The position numbers and the translations under genes were made by a program. This document shows, piece after piece, positions 8,382-16,765 of a stretch of 48,302 nt of DNA. The DNA is taken from contig JAFZMD010000042.1 of assembly GCA_017553445.1 (NCBI GenBank), forward strand, positions 1 through 48,302. The letters are read 5' to 3'. Origin of the DNA: Methanobrevibacter sp. (GTDB lineage Archaea; Methanobacteriota; Methanobacteria; Methanobacteriales; Methanobacteriaceae). The notes beneath the pieces are model-generated. The model did no database searches and was not told the origin of the DNA. It saw only the letters and a program-made list of their open reading frames with translations. Each line of letters opens with the position of its first letter. Within the stretch, counting starts at the first letter, position 1.

Positions 8382-8498
8382 TCAGTCATCATCATATAGA
8401 TATTCTAATTCGGATTCGTCGATTAAGTCAGATCCGCATTCCTCACAAACCATATTTGACGGATCATTCAGACAGCCACAAACTGAACATGTAATCAT
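8382..8498 (-). CDS. Zinc-ribbon microprotein (38 residues)
   Basis: A 38-codon gene on the minus strand with the residues CSVCG near the N terminus and CEECG at 18-22, a complete rubredoxin-like four-cysteine zinc ribbon, followed by an acidic tail (DESELEYLYDDD). A perfect AGAGGTGAT ribosome-binding site precedes the ATG and a TTTATATA box lies at 8534-8541 on the same strand, so the gene is well supported despite its size. Function is unknown; such proteins often bind nucleic acid or a protein partner. It converges on the MarR gene, ending 12 bases from its stop. Confidence 0.75.
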   Translation of the reverse strand: MITCSVCGCLNDPSNMVCEECGSDLIDESELEYLYDDD

Positions 8499-8533
8499 GA
8501 TATCACCTCTTGTATATATTTTGTGTATATCTA

Positions 8534-8541
8534 TATATAAA
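8534..8541 (-). promoter_or_regulatory. TATA box of the zinc-ribbon microprotein
   Basis: TTTATATA on the minus strand, 36 bases before the start codon, giving a predicted leader of about 10-15 bases that holds the AGGTGAT ribosome-binding site. Confidence 0.5.
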
Positions 8542-8615
8542 TCTTATTAACTCATGACATTTTTTATCGCTGGCTTCAACAAGCTTTAAAAAGTTCTTTA
8601 TCTAACCGAATACTC

Positions 8616-9866
8616 ATGTTTGAATTGGTAATTGCATGTTTTATAGGAATATTGGTAGGTACTGTGACGGGCATGGTGCCGGGAATTCATGTTAATACGG
8701 CAGGAGCAATACTTTTTGCTTCATCAACTTTCTTGTTAACTTTTTTAAGCCCAGAATTTCTATGTGTGGTGATGGTTGCAATGTCAATTGCCCATGCGTT
8801 AATAGAATTTGTTCCATCAATGCTTTTGGGAGTTCCCGAAGAAGGTACGGCCACATCAGTCCTGCCTGGCCATAGGATGGTTCTGCAGGGCCGTGCCAAG
8901 GAAGTAATAAGGATTGTATGCGTTGGTGGCTTTGGAGCTATTTTGGTTACCATATTGATGCTTCCGATATTTGCAATGCTCTTGCCGATTCTGCATGACA
9001 TGTCCAAGCCTTTTACATGGATGATTCTGCTTTTCGCTTCAATCTATCTGACCTATTCTCTTACAGCCACTCACAGAGACTTCCTATGGTCTTTGCTCTT
9101 GTTTACTCTTTCGGGAATCTTGGGATGGACAATTTTTCAAACGCCAATCTCTTCCGGAGTTACATTGATGTGTATTTTTTCAGGACTGTTTGGTATCAGT
9201 ACCATTTTATTTAGCTTAAACGATAATTCAACACTTCCCCATCAGAATTCATTTTATGATTTAAACATAGATTTCAATAAGTTTAAAAGTATCTTTGCAG
9301 GTGGAATAACCGGAGCCATTTTGGGATTTTTGCCGGGTTTCGGGCCTGCCCAGGGAACGGTTATAGCTCAGGCGGCAAGCGGCACCAGTGACAGTGATGA
9401 TGATACTGTTAATTTTCTGCTTGCAACTTCTGGATTGAACATTTCCGATTGTCTGTTTTCATTGATGGCGATTTATATTATCGGTAATCCCAGAAGCGGA
9501 ATTGCCGTTTACATGTCTTATCTGATTAGTGAAATGAGTTTAAATCATTTGGTTATCTATATTTTTGCTTCTCTTTTGGCTGTGTCCGTTTCACTGGTTT
9601 TAGCGTTAAAATTGGGCGATTCATTTTCCAGATTGATGGGTGGTGTCGACTATAAAAAACTCTCAATATCAGTTATTTTACTCCAAATTGCAATATTATT
9701 TACTTTCATTTTCTATTACCAAGCACCTGTCGGCTATATGGTGTTGGCGTTAATCACTTCAACTGCAATGGGAATGCTGCCTCATTATTTGGGTATAGGC
9801 AAGTCTCATTTAATGGGTGTTTTAATCATACCTGCAATTGTTATTTATATGCTAATGTTTGTTTAG
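8616..9866 (+). CDS. TctA-family (COG1784-like) membrane protein
   Basis: An integral membrane protein of 416 residues with about 10-12 hydrophobic segments. It resembles the large permease subunit TctA of tripartite tricarboxylate transporters. The glycine-rich internal duplication typical of TctA is visible: GTVTGMVPGIHVNTAG near residue 15-30 and GAILGFLPGFGPAQGT near 235-250. No TctB or periplasmic TctC binding protein lies nearby, as is usual for the archaeal stand-alone form, so the substrate is unknown. A TTTAAAAAG element at about 8584-8592 places the transcription start at the ATG, so the message is probably leaderless. Confidence 0.8.
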   Translation: MFELVIACFIGILVGTVTGMVPGIHVNTAGAILFASSTFLLTFLSPEFLCVVMVAMSIAHALIEFVPSMLLGVPEEGTATSVLPGHRMVLQGRAKEVIRIVCVGGFGAILVTILMLPIFAMLLPILHDMSKPFTWMILLFASIYLTYSLTATHRDFLWSLLLFTLSGILGWTIFQTPISSGVTLMCIFSGLFGISTILFSLNDNSTLPHQNSFYDLNIDFNKFKSIFAGGITGAILGFLPGFGPAQGTVIAQAASGTSDSDDDTVNFLLATSGLNISDCLFSLMAIYIIGNPRSGIAVYMSYLISEMSLNHLVIYIFASLLAVSVSLVLALKLGDSFSRLMGGVDYKKLSISVILLQIAILFTFIFYYQAPVGYMVLALITSTAMGMLPHYLGIGKSHLMGVLIIPAIVIYMLMFV

Positions 9867-9875
9867 AAAAATTAG

Positions 9876-10814
9876 TCAGATAATTAGAACATTATCTGCT
9901 ATTTCTTCTGCTTTTTTTATTATTTCGGATGCATCGTCTTTTGGAAATGCATCAATAACACATAAATCGGCATGTTCAATTTTCAAATTTTCAAATGCTT
10001 CATTATGTATTTCATAACCCTCTTCTATTCCGTTTACTTCAAGAGTTTCTTTCAGGTTTTCAATAGCTTCGGGATAAATGTCATTGAATATTACCTTCTC
10101 AAAGCCATATTTTAACAGGTAGGTTCCTATCGCCCCACTGCCGCACATTGCATCCACTGCTATTCCCTTTTTAATTTTGTTATTTTCCAGATAGTTGTGC
10201 AGTTTAATTAGCTTTGATTCGGTTGTTGTGGCTACTTCAATGTGGTGTCTGCTTTGATTTTTGTTAATTATTATTTTCTCATTGATTAATGTTCTCATGA
10301 CATTTGTCTGAATGTCACATCCTTGAAGAAGTTCAAAATGGTTAATAGGACTGTTTTTGTTAAGCTGTCCAACAGTTTCTTGAGGGCTTCCTTTAAGGAC
10401 TCCTTTGACTTCAGGAACCTCATTAATCAATTTTGAAGCGGTTTCTTTTGTAAAATCTGGATGCAGTAAAATTAATGAGTTTTCATTTATGAATTGCGGG
10501 TTAAAACTGCTGTAGTAGAATTCGCTTAAAGGTACTGGACTGTTTCTTCGAAGCGTGGCCTTTTCAGGAACAATCTCCTCTTCAATCATAATCTTTAGGA
10601 TATGGCTCATTACAATATCAAGAGGTCTTTTGCAGCATTCGCATCTTTTGTAATCTTTGGTCAATTCATCAAAATCAATCAAATCTTTTAATGGGCTGAA
10701 TTTTTTGATTTGGACATCTTTGCAGTTTTCACATTCATGTAAATTTTCAATTTTTTGGCCTAAATTTTCAAATGTTGTATAGCAATCTTTCTCACAGCTG
10801 CATTTTCTAGTCAT
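9876..10814 (-). CDS. Class I SAM-dependent methyltransferase, Cys-rich N terminus
   Basis: A 312-residue protein. The C-terminal third carries a Rossmann methyltransferase motif I (DAMCGSGAIGTYL, about 220-232) and the acidic motif II position (FNDIYPEAIENL), closest in style to the tRNA methyltransferases Trm1/Trm5. The catalytic NPPY-like motif that would follow is replaced by VIDAFPKDD. The N terminus has CSCEKDC, CENC and CECC, a likely zinc-binding region. RNA is the probable substrate by resemblance, but position and base are unknown. It is tail-to-tail with the TctA gene, nine bases apart. Confidence 0.65.
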   Translation of the reverse strand: MTRKCSCEKDCYTTFENLGQKIENLHECENCKDVQIKKFSPLKDLIDFDELTKDYKRCECCKRPLDIVMSHILKIMIEEEIVPEKATLRRNSPVPLSEFYYSSFNPQFINENSLILLHPDFTKETASKLINEVPEVKGVLKGSPQETVGQLNKNSPINHFELLQGCDIQTNVMRTLINEKIIINKNQSRHHIEVATTTESKLIKLHNYLENNKIKKGIAVDAMCGSGAIGTYLLKYGFEKVIFNDIYPEAIENLKETLEVNGIEEGYEIHNEAFENLKIEHADLCVIDAFPKDDASEIIKKAEEIADNVLII

Positions 10815-10923
10815 GTTTTAATATTGACTTTACTTCATAATTATAATTTCACTCGTAATAAAAACTTATTAATAAGTATTACTAATCTATTTTTACAAAA
10901 AAATTTTAAAAACGGTGATTTCA

Positions 10924-12357
10924 ATGAATAACATAAAAGACAGCAATAGCTTAATACCAACTTATGAAGTATTTAAACAGAAATACACTCCTGAAGAAAA
11001 AGTGCTTTTGGCAGAACTCAGAGAAAATCTTGTGGATTTGGCAATATCAGCAGGCGAAAACTTTCAGTTAAATGAAAACAAATTGCTGAATGACATTAAA
11101 AGTTTTTTATTTTCCAGACTGTCCTTTGAATCAGGCAATGTCTCTAATGAATATGTGGAGTCCCTATCCCGCAAACTGCTTCAAAATATTATTGGTTATG
11201 GCCAAATCGATCCGCTGATACATGATGATGACTTGGAAGAGATAATGATAATCGGTACAAACAAGCCGGTTTTCGTATACCATAGGAAGTATGGGATGAT
11301 GAGAACAAATATTGTCTTTAAGGATGAAGAAGAGCTAACGGACTTGATTGATGTGATGGCAAGACAAATTAACAGAAGAATAGACCAGGAGTCTCCAATT
11401 TTGGATGGAAGGCTGTTCGACGGCTCAAGAATCAATGCAACAATACCTCCGGTGTCTGCCGACGGGCCTTCCCTAACCATTCGAAAATTCAAAAAGGATC
11501 CATTAACAATCACGGATTTAATCAATTTCGGAACCATATCCATTGAACTTGCGGCATTTTTCTGGCTGTGCTTTGACGGTTTGGGTGTAAAATCGGCAAA
11601 TGCAATCATATCTGGAGGAACAAGTTCCGGTAAAACCACAACCCTTAATGCATTGACTGCACTAATCAATCCAAAAGAGCGCATAATAACGATAGAGGAT
11701 ACATTGGAGCTTCAAATTCCCCACGAACATGTCATAAGGATGGAGACAAGACCTTCCAATAGTGAAAATAGGGGTGAACTGACGATGAATGACCTGGTTA
11801 AAAACTCTTTAAGGCAAAGGCCTGACCGCATTATTGTGGGAGAGGTTCGTGCTAATGAGGCGATAACCTTATTCACGGCTTTAAATACTGGCCATTCAGG
11901 TTTTGGAACCCTTCATTCAAATGATGCTAGAGAAACAATAACAAGACTGACCAATGAGCCAATGTCAGTTCCTAAAATAATGATTACGGCCATTGATTTT
12001 ATTATTATGCAGAATAGGATTTACAGGCCGGATGGAGTATCATACAGGCGCATCAGTGAAGTTGCAGAAGTTGTAGGTATAGAAGAGGATACGGTTCAGC
12101 TGAATAAGATATTTGAATGGAATCCCGAAACGGATAAAATTGAAAATGTGAGTGTCGCTTCAAAGACATTGTCCGAAATTGCAAAATTGAGCGGCAATTC
12201 CTTAAATGATTTATATAAAGAGATTGGCAATCGTCAACTGGTTTTGGAGCATATGGTCAACCACGGCATTAATTCGGTTGAAGGTGTTCAGGTACTATTG
12301 GAATTATACTATAAAAATCCTCAAAAAGTGTTAAATCAGATTATTTTAAACAGGTAG
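10924..12357 (+). CDS. Type II/IV secretion system ATPase, TadA/GspE family
   Basis: A hexameric secretion or pilus-assembly ATPase of 477 residues. The N-terminal domain has the [18 protein letters not shown] block common to CpaF/TadA proteins. The core has Walker [10 protein letters not shown] at about 230-238, the Asp box [12 protein letters not shown], Walker [12 protein letters not shown] and the His box [12 protein letters not shown]. The start is ATG 10924, four bases after GGTGAT; a GTG at 10915 belongs to that site. The platform protein follows seven bases after the stop. No pilin or prepilin peptidase gene is adjacent, so the exported substrate is unknown. Confidence 0.92.
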   Translation: MNNIKDSNSLIPTYEVFKQKYTPEEKVLLAELRENLVDLAISAGENFQLNENKLLNDIKSFLFSRLSFESGNVSNEYVESLSRKLLQNIIGYGQIDPLIHDDDLEEIMIIGTNKPVFVYHRKYGMMRTNIVFKDEEELTDLIDVMARQINRRIDQESPILDGRLFDGSRINATIPPVSADGPSLTIRKFKKDPLTITDLINFGTISIELAAFFWLCFDGLGVKSANAIISGGTSSGKTTTLNALTALINPKERIITIEDTLELQIPHEHVIRMETRPSNSENRGELTMNDLVKNSLRQRPDRIIVGEVRANEAITLFTALNTGHSGFGTLHSNDARETITRLTNEPMSVPKIMITAIDFIIMQNRIYRPDGVSYRRISEVAEVVGIEEDTVQLNKIFEWNPETDKIENVSVASKTLSEIAKLSGNSLNDLYKEIGNRQLVLEHMVNHGINSVEGVQVLLELYYKNPQKVLNQIILNR

Positions 12358-12364
12358 TGGTTTG

Positions 12365-13246
12365 ATGTTTGAAAAACTCTTTTTAAATGTTGGAAATGTC
12401 GTTTTTATTATTTATGAATTCATCATAAATTTTAAATTTCCATCATTTAAAGATTCAAGGGAAAATGAGCCAAAAGCTTTAGACATTACTCAGCTTAAAA
12501 AGGATGAGTCCACAATTTTTAATAATTTCAGAGACTTTGTTCTCAATAACATGTTTTCCAGGAAGGTTTTACTGTCCTTAACGTTATTTGATTTGCTTTT
12601 GTTGATTTTTATTGGATTGGAGATTTCTTTAATGTTTATTGTTCTGAGTGTGATGCTGTATATTTTCATGAAGTTTTATCCTCAAATAAAGCAAAAAAGA
12701 AGCTACAATGATTTAAATCAGGAGTTGCCTTATGCCTTGCGCCATATGGGCATTGAATTAAAGTCAGGAAAAGGCCTGCATGACACATTAATGACGGTTT
12801 CAAATGCTAATTACGGGTCATTTTCCATGGAATTGAACAGGGTTTTGGAGAGGGTCCGTTACGGTGAGTCAACGGAAAGTGCTCTTCTGGAAATGTCTAA
12901 TCGCGTAGGTTCGGATGGCCTTTCAAGGGCTGTTCAACAGATTGTTGGGACATTGCGTGTGGGGGGCAATTTAGCTCATAGTTTGGAGGTCATTGCCGAT
13001 GATATCTCCTTTGACATGCATGTCAAGCTTAAGGATTATTCCCAAAGGCTGAATTCATTCATATTAATCTACACTTTTCTAGCCATTTTGGCTCCGGTGA
13101 TATTGCTTATAATGTTGATGGCCGCTTCTACAGTGATGGGGGATATAATTCCGTCAGATATAATAATGCTGATGTATGCTGTTCTCTTTCCAATGATTGT
13201 GGTGTTCATGGGATTATTTATTAAAAAATTAGAACCTGAAATTTAA
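12365..13246 (+). CDS. Type II secretion system F-domain platform protein (TadC-like)
   Basis: The inner-membrane platform partner of the preceding ATPase, 293 residues. Paired hydrophobic segments around 65-100 and another pair near 230-285 surround a cytoplasmic GspF domain with the typical ELPYALRHMGIELKSGK start and VGGNLAHSLEVIADD end. The ATG is chosen over an in-frame TTG three bases upstream. Together with the ATPase it makes a minimal two-gene archaeal E/F module. Its stop codon lies inside the terminator hairpin. Confidence 0.88.
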   Translation: MFEKLFLNVGNVVFIIYEFIINFKFPSFKDSRENEPKALDITQLKKDESTIFNNFRDFVLNNMFSRKVLLSLTLFDLLLLIFIGLEISLMFIVLSVMLYIFMKFYPQIKQKRSYNDLNQELPYALRHMGIELKSGKGLHDTLMTVSNANYGSFSMELNRVLERVRYGESTESALLEMSNRVGSDGLSRAVQQIVGTLRVGGNLAHSLEVIADDISFDMHVKLKDYSQRLNSFILIYTFLAILAPVILLIMLMAASTVMGDIIPSDIIMLMYAVLFPMIVVFMGLFIKKLEPEI

Positions 13247-13268
13247 TAGATTTAAAATCTATTAAATT
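13240..13268. terminator. Bidirectional terminator hairpin
   Basis: A perfect inverted repeat with 14-bp arms around a single central base (13240-13253 and 13255-13268) overlaps the end of the secretion operon, and GTTTTTTTAG follows. On the minus strand it lies after the DUF4012 gene. Position between convergent genes plus the T-run support termination in both directions. Confidence 0.65.
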
Positions 13269-13276
13269 AGGTTTTT

Positions 13277-13996
13277 TTAGTGAAGTATATTTTCAATGCC
13301 TTCAGTTGCCAATAATCCGACAAATGACCCCTGTGGAGTCATTATGATATTTCCTTTGGAGTATTCACTTAAGGCAACATTTACCATTGCGGCTTTTTTA
13401 TCAGGATTTGTTGCAGATTCTGCTGCTGCACGTACGATATCCAGCACAGCATCTCCTCTTGATTCTCCGCCGCTTGATTGTTCTTCACGGATAATGTCAA
13501 TACCGCTTGCATTAACTGTTGTCCCGTTAATTTTAAGCGGAGATGCAGCATCCAATATCTTATCCAATCCTTTGCTGTTGATTGCTACAACGCCGTCTAT
13601 TGGAATTTGGAGTTGATATTCAACAATTTCTTTTGCAAGCTGCATGCACTTTTCATTATCGCTGTACCAGAATGAATCGTGAAGCAGTAATTTTGGCCCA
13701 GCTCCCTGTGCCTGTGCTTCTGCAGGTTCAGATGCATTTGGGTGTGTCATACCTCCAGGGTACACTGCCTTATAATCCTTTATTTTTCCATTTTCTATTG
13801 TAACGATGAATGCCATATCTACAGCACCCAGTCCTGCTCTCGATTCACTTTCATCTACTGCACAAACTAAAATGTTTCCATTACCTGAAGATAGGTCTCC
13901 TCCGGTATTAGTAAAAAAAGCACCAAATAAAATTGTAATTATCCCTATCATTAAAACGATTAATATTGCAATAATGATTTTTTTCTTCCGATCCAT
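13277..13996 (-). CDS. DUF4012-family membrane-anchored protein
   Basis: A 239-residue protein with one N-terminal transmembrane helix (IIIAILIVLMIGIITILFGA) after a basic start, and an extracytoplasmic domain that resembles DUF4012. Conserved-looking stretches are VDESESRAGLGAVDMAFI, YPGGMTHPN and DAASPLKING. The family occurs in Methanobacteria and Gram-positives; the fold recalls LytR-type cell-envelope proteins but no activity is shown. The ATG at 13996 is preferred to a GTG 12 bases upstream, which falls within the likely GTGGT ribosome-binding site. A TTTATAAA box lies near 14056-14063. It faces the secretion operon tail-to-tail, so a link is only positional. Confidence 0.7.
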   Translation of the reverse strand: MDRKKKIIIAILIVLMIGIITILFGAFFTNTGGDLSSGNGNILVCAVDESESRAGLGAVDMAFIVTIENGKIKDYKAVYPGGMTHPNASEPAEAQAQGAGPKLLLHDSFWYSDNEKCMQLAKEIVEYQLQIPIDGVVAINSKGLDKILDAASPLKINGTTVNASGIDIIREEQSSGGESRGDAVLDIVRAAAESATNPDKKAAMVNVALSEYSKGNIIMTPQGSFVGLLATEGIENILH

Positions 13997-14126
13997 TATA
14001 GATACCACACTTTTTTAGTTAATATTCTATCTCTATTTATTGCTATTTATTTATTTTTATAAATTGTGTGGTTTTTTGTATTATAATTAGTAATAAGTTA
14101 GAAAGAAATTAAAATTGGCATTGGCT

Positions 14127-14234
14127 CTAATGGCAGTTGCATCCAAAGAAAAAGGTCCAGATTTTTTTCAATATTCTTTTTACGGTATTTGTTTCTTTAT
14201 TTGCTGCTTGACAGCATTTTTTTGTTTTTGACAT
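14127..14234 (-). CDS. 35-residue cysteine-rich basic small protein next to feoB
   Basis: An ATG with GTGAT placed three bases upstream opens 35 codons on the minus strand, divergent from feoB. The product starts MSKTKKCC, has a basic amphipathic stretch (VKRILKKIWTFFF) and ends GCNCH. The CC pair and the C-N-C-H end could bind a metal ion, and the amphipathic segment could lie on a membrane. I do not recognise the family; it is not the FeoB-associated Cys-rich protein or FeoC that I know. Its upstream region contains a perfect 14-bp-arm palindrome. Reality rests on the ribosome-binding site, the Cys pattern and the context; translation is unproven. Confidence 0.45.
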   Translation of the reverse strand: MSKTKKCCQAANKETNTVKRILKKIWTFFFGCNCH

Positions 14235-14259
14235 TAAATCACTTTATGTATAAATAGGT

Positions 14260-14290
14260 GAAATTAAATATGATTGTCATATTTAATTTC
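14260..14290. promoter_or_regulatory. Perfect palindrome with 14-bp arms upstream of the Cys-rich gene
   Basis: GAAATTAAATATGA (14260-14273), three bases TTG, then its exact complement (14277-14290). It lies 26-56 bases before the Cys-rich ORF on the minus strand. A TATA-like ACATATAAC just beyond it (about 14299-14307) would put the transcription start inside the palindrome, the classic place for a repressor operator. An RNA hairpin in the leader is the alternative. Confidence 0.55.
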
Positions 14291-14313
14291 TGAGAGTAGT
14301 TATATGTTCTATT

Positions 14314-14422
14314 AAATTAGAAAAGAGAGATAAACTAATTTAATAACAATCGGAGTGTAGTATTTGTTTTTACAAACAACACATTAGCAATATCAAATTA
14401 GATATTTAGGCATAACTAATTT
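14314..14422. repeat. Two dyads AAATTAG-N14-CTAATTT with identical spacing
   Basis: The dyad AAATTAG, 14 bases, CTAATTT occurs at 14314-14341 and again at 14395-14422, 81 bases apart, with the same 14-base spacer length but unrelated spacer sequence. The first has extended arms of 11 bp (14310-14320 and 14335-14345). The spacer of the second contains a TTTAGG-CATA-ACTAAT iron-box-like element (14405-14420). The arrangement suggests duplicated operator sites in the feoB control region. Confidence 0.45.
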
Positions 14423-14572
14423 TCATCACTATTTAATAATGTTGATTGTTATAGTATATAAATCTTTTTATTTTTTTTAGGATTACCTAAAAAATATCTT
14501 AAAAGTTTGGCATGCCTAAAGACTTATATAGAATTAAAAATAAATGTTCTATTATGTTTAGGTTAGCCTAAT
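14405..14572 (+). promoter_or_regulatory. feoB promoter with DtxR/IdeR-like operators
   Basis: A TATA box CTTATATA is at 14523-14530. Dyads of the form TTTAGG-N4-CCTAAA surround it: 14405-14420 (TTTAGG CATA ACTAAT), 14476-14491 (TTTAGG ATTA CCTAAA, perfect arms extending to nine bp at 14473-14494), 14505-14520 (GTTTGG CATG CCTAAA, directly before the TATA box) and 14557-14572 (TTTAGG TTAG CCTAAT, at the expected transcription start). The last contains TTAGGTTAGCCTAA, which matches the core of the known DtxR/IdeR consensus. Repression by an iron-loaded DtxR-family protein is the natural reading; the regulator gene is not in this window. Confidence 0.7.
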
Positions 14573-14659
14573 ATTTAAATTTTTATGTCGGTTGAAACTT
14601 AAAACTAAAACGATTTTTTTTATGTGGGGAGATGTTATTAAGATTTAATTCTTAAAAGT

Positions 14660-14683
14660 TTTTATCTATTAATTTAGATAAAA
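14660..14683 (+). promoter_or_regulatory. Hairpin in the feoB leader next to the ribosome-binding site
   Basis: A 9-bp inverted repeat (TTTTATCTA, six bases, TAGATAAAA) ends at the first base of the ATGGGAG that precedes the feoB start. The predicted leader is about 145 bases, unusually long for this window, and could regulate translation. Nothing else in the leader is recognisable. Confidence 0.35.
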
Positions 14684-14698
14684 TGGGAGAAATGGTTA

Positions 14699-16717
14699 AT
14701 GAAAGAATTAATAGTAGGATTAGCTGGAAACCCGAATGTGGGCAAAACCACTGTATTCAATCAGCTGACTGGTATGCACCAGCATGTGGGAAACTGGCCG
14801 GGAAAAACTGTTGAAAGGGCAGAAGGTCGTTTCAAACATGGGGACTATGAATATGATATGGTTGATTTGCCTGGAAACTATGCATTGAGTGCTCATTCCA
14901 TGGAAGAAATCGTATCAAGAGATTTCATTGTGGATGATGACTCTGATGTAATCATAAATGTGGTTGATGCAGCTAATCTTGAACGTAATCTCTATTTAAC
15001 AGTTCAAATGATGGAATTGGGAGCAAATCTTGTCATGGCACTTAACATGAATGATTTTGCAAAGAAAAAAGACCACATCATTGATATTGATTTGATGAGT
15101 GAACTTTTAGGATTTCCTGTAATCGAAGTTAATGCAAAAAACAAGGGTGGATTTGAAGAATTATTGACTACTGTAGAAAAGGCGGCAGCCAATCCAATAG
15201 ATTCAAGTTTAAAATTGTCATACGGGGATGAATTAAAAGAACATTTGGGTGAACTTCAAGAGGTTATAGAACAGGATGAGGGCCTGTTGGATGTTCCATC
15301 TATCTGGACTGCAATAAAACTGTTAGAAAAAGATTCAATAGTAATCCAAAAGGTTCAACAGTCCCGCATGAGCTCTAAAATCATGAGGGAAGTTGACAAA
15401 GTGGCAAAGCACCTTGGTGATGTATACGACGAAGGTGCAGAAGAAGTTGTTGCAAATGCAAGATATGCATTTATCAGCGGGTTAATGAAAGAGTCAGTTC
15501 AAAGGCCTGCTGTAGAAAAGGAAACAGTCACTGATAAAATTGATAAGATTGTTACAAATAGGCTTTTGGCCCCATTCATTTTTATAGGAATAATGTTTTT
15601 AATGTTTCACTTGACATATACTATAGGAGCTCCTTTCCAGGACATGATTGATCAAGGATTTGGAATGCTGGCTGATTTTATGGCAGGTTATATTGCCAAT
15701 GAATATCTGCGTTCATTCATCTGTGACGGTATTATTGGTGGTGTAGGTGGTGTTCTCACATTCCTGCCTATTATTATTCTGATGTTTTTATTTTTAAGCA
15801 TTCTGGAGGATTGCGGATACCTTGCACGGGCAGCATTTACGCTGGATATTATTATGCATAAACTGGTGGGGCTTCACGGTAAAGCATTCATTCCTATGAT
15901 TTTAGGATTTGGATGTGGTGTGCCTGCCATTATGGCAACCAGAACAATGGAAAATGAATCAGACCGTTTATTGGCGATGATGCTTGTTCCGTTCATGTCC
16001 TGTACTGCCAGGGCACCGATTTATGCGGTTTTTGTTGGAGCATTTTTCACGCAATATCAGGGCGTTATGGTAACATTGATGTATGTTATTGGTATTATTG
16101 TCGCATTATTGGTTGCAGCTATTCTTAAAAGAACTTTATTTAAAGGAATGTCTGCACCGTTTGTCATGGAGCTTCCAACATACAAAGTTCCTTCCCTAAA
16201 AGGAGTACTGCTTCACACATGGGAAAAAGTGAAAGGATTTTTAAGAAAGGCAGGTACTATCATTCTTGTCTGTTCTGTCGTCTTATGGATTTTAAGCAGC
16301 TTCCCGTTAGGTGTGGAATATGGGTCTGAGCATAGTGTCTTGGGTATGATTGGTAATGTGATAGCTCCAATTTTTGCTCCTTTAGGATTTGGAACCTGGC
16401 AGGCTGCTGTAGCTATTATTGCAGGTTTGGCTGCTAAGGAAGTGGTGGTTGCAACCTTCGGTACATTGGCAGGTATGGAAGGTGATGATGAAGATGGACT
16501 TACTTCATTGCTCCAGGATACGTTCACGCCATTGTCCGCATTCTCATTTATGGTATTTGCACTATTGTATATTCCGTGTTTTGCAGCAATCGGTGCAATA
16601 AAGCAGGAGACAAATAGTTATAAATGGCCGTTGGTGATGTGTACTATTACTTTAGTAACTGCATACATCGTATCTTTCTTAATTTTCCAAATTGGAGGTT
16701 TGGCAGGATTTGGGTAG
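14699..16717 (+). CDS. feoB: Ferrous iron transporter FeoB
   Basis: FeoB imports Fe(II) across the cytoplasmic membrane. The 672-residue protein has the N-terminal GTPase domain (G1 GNPNVGKT at 10-17, G3 MVDLPGNY, G4 NMND), a helical insertion domain to about residue 270, and then the membrane part with two Gate motifs: [13 protein letters not shown] with the following [11 protein letters not shown], and [13 protein letters not shown]. Length is normal for FeoB. The start is ATG 14699 with GGGAG ten bases upstream; an overlapping ATG at 14692 is out of frame. feoA follows after a 158-base gap with its own promoter. The upstream operators predict iron repression. Confidence 0.97.
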   Translation: MKELIVGLAGNPNVGKTTVFNQLTGMHQHVGNWPGKTVERAEGRFKHGDYEYDMVDLPGNYALSAHSMEEIVSRDFIVDDDSDVIINVVDAANLERNLYLTVQMMELGANLVMALNMNDFAKKKDHIIDIDLMSELLGFPVIEVNAKNKGGFEELLTTVEKAAANPIDSSLKLSYGDELKEHLGELQEVIEQDEGLLDVPSIWTAIKLLEKDSIVIQKVQQSRMSSKIMREVDKVAKHLGDVYDEGAEEVVANARYAFISGLMKESVQRPAVEKETVTDKIDKIVTNRLLAPFIFIGIMFLMFHLTYTIGAPFQDMIDQGFGMLADFMAGYIANEYLRSFICDGIIGGVGGVLTFLPIIILMFLFLSILEDCGYLARAAFTLDIIMHKLVGLHGKAFIPMILGFGCGVPAIMATRTMENESDRLLAMMLVPFMSCTARAPIYAVFVGAFFTQYQGVMVTLMYVIGIIVALLVAAILKRTLFKGMSAPFVMELPTYKVPSLKGVLLHTWEKVKGFLRKAGTIILVCSVVLWILSSFPLGVEYGSEHSVLGMIGNVIAPIFAPLGFGTWQAAVAIIAGLAAKEVVVATFGTLAGMEGDDEDGLTSLLQDTFTPLSAFSFMVFALLYIPCFAAIGAIKQETNSYKWPLVMCTITLVTAYIVSFLIFQIGGLAGFG

Positions 16718-16765
16718 ATGAAAAGTTCAAATGATGATTGGAATTTCTAATCTCATTTTTAAATT

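Noticed and set aside
10875..10883. A single AGTATTACT box before the secretion ATPase gene
   Set aside because: Exact match to the array motif, but single; about one or two such copies are expected by chance in a window of this size and AT content. Worth including in a matrix scan, not claimed.
11196..11684. A 162-codon minus-strand frame
   Set aside because: Antisense to the secretion ATPase gene with no start signals; the plus-strand motifs are unambiguous.
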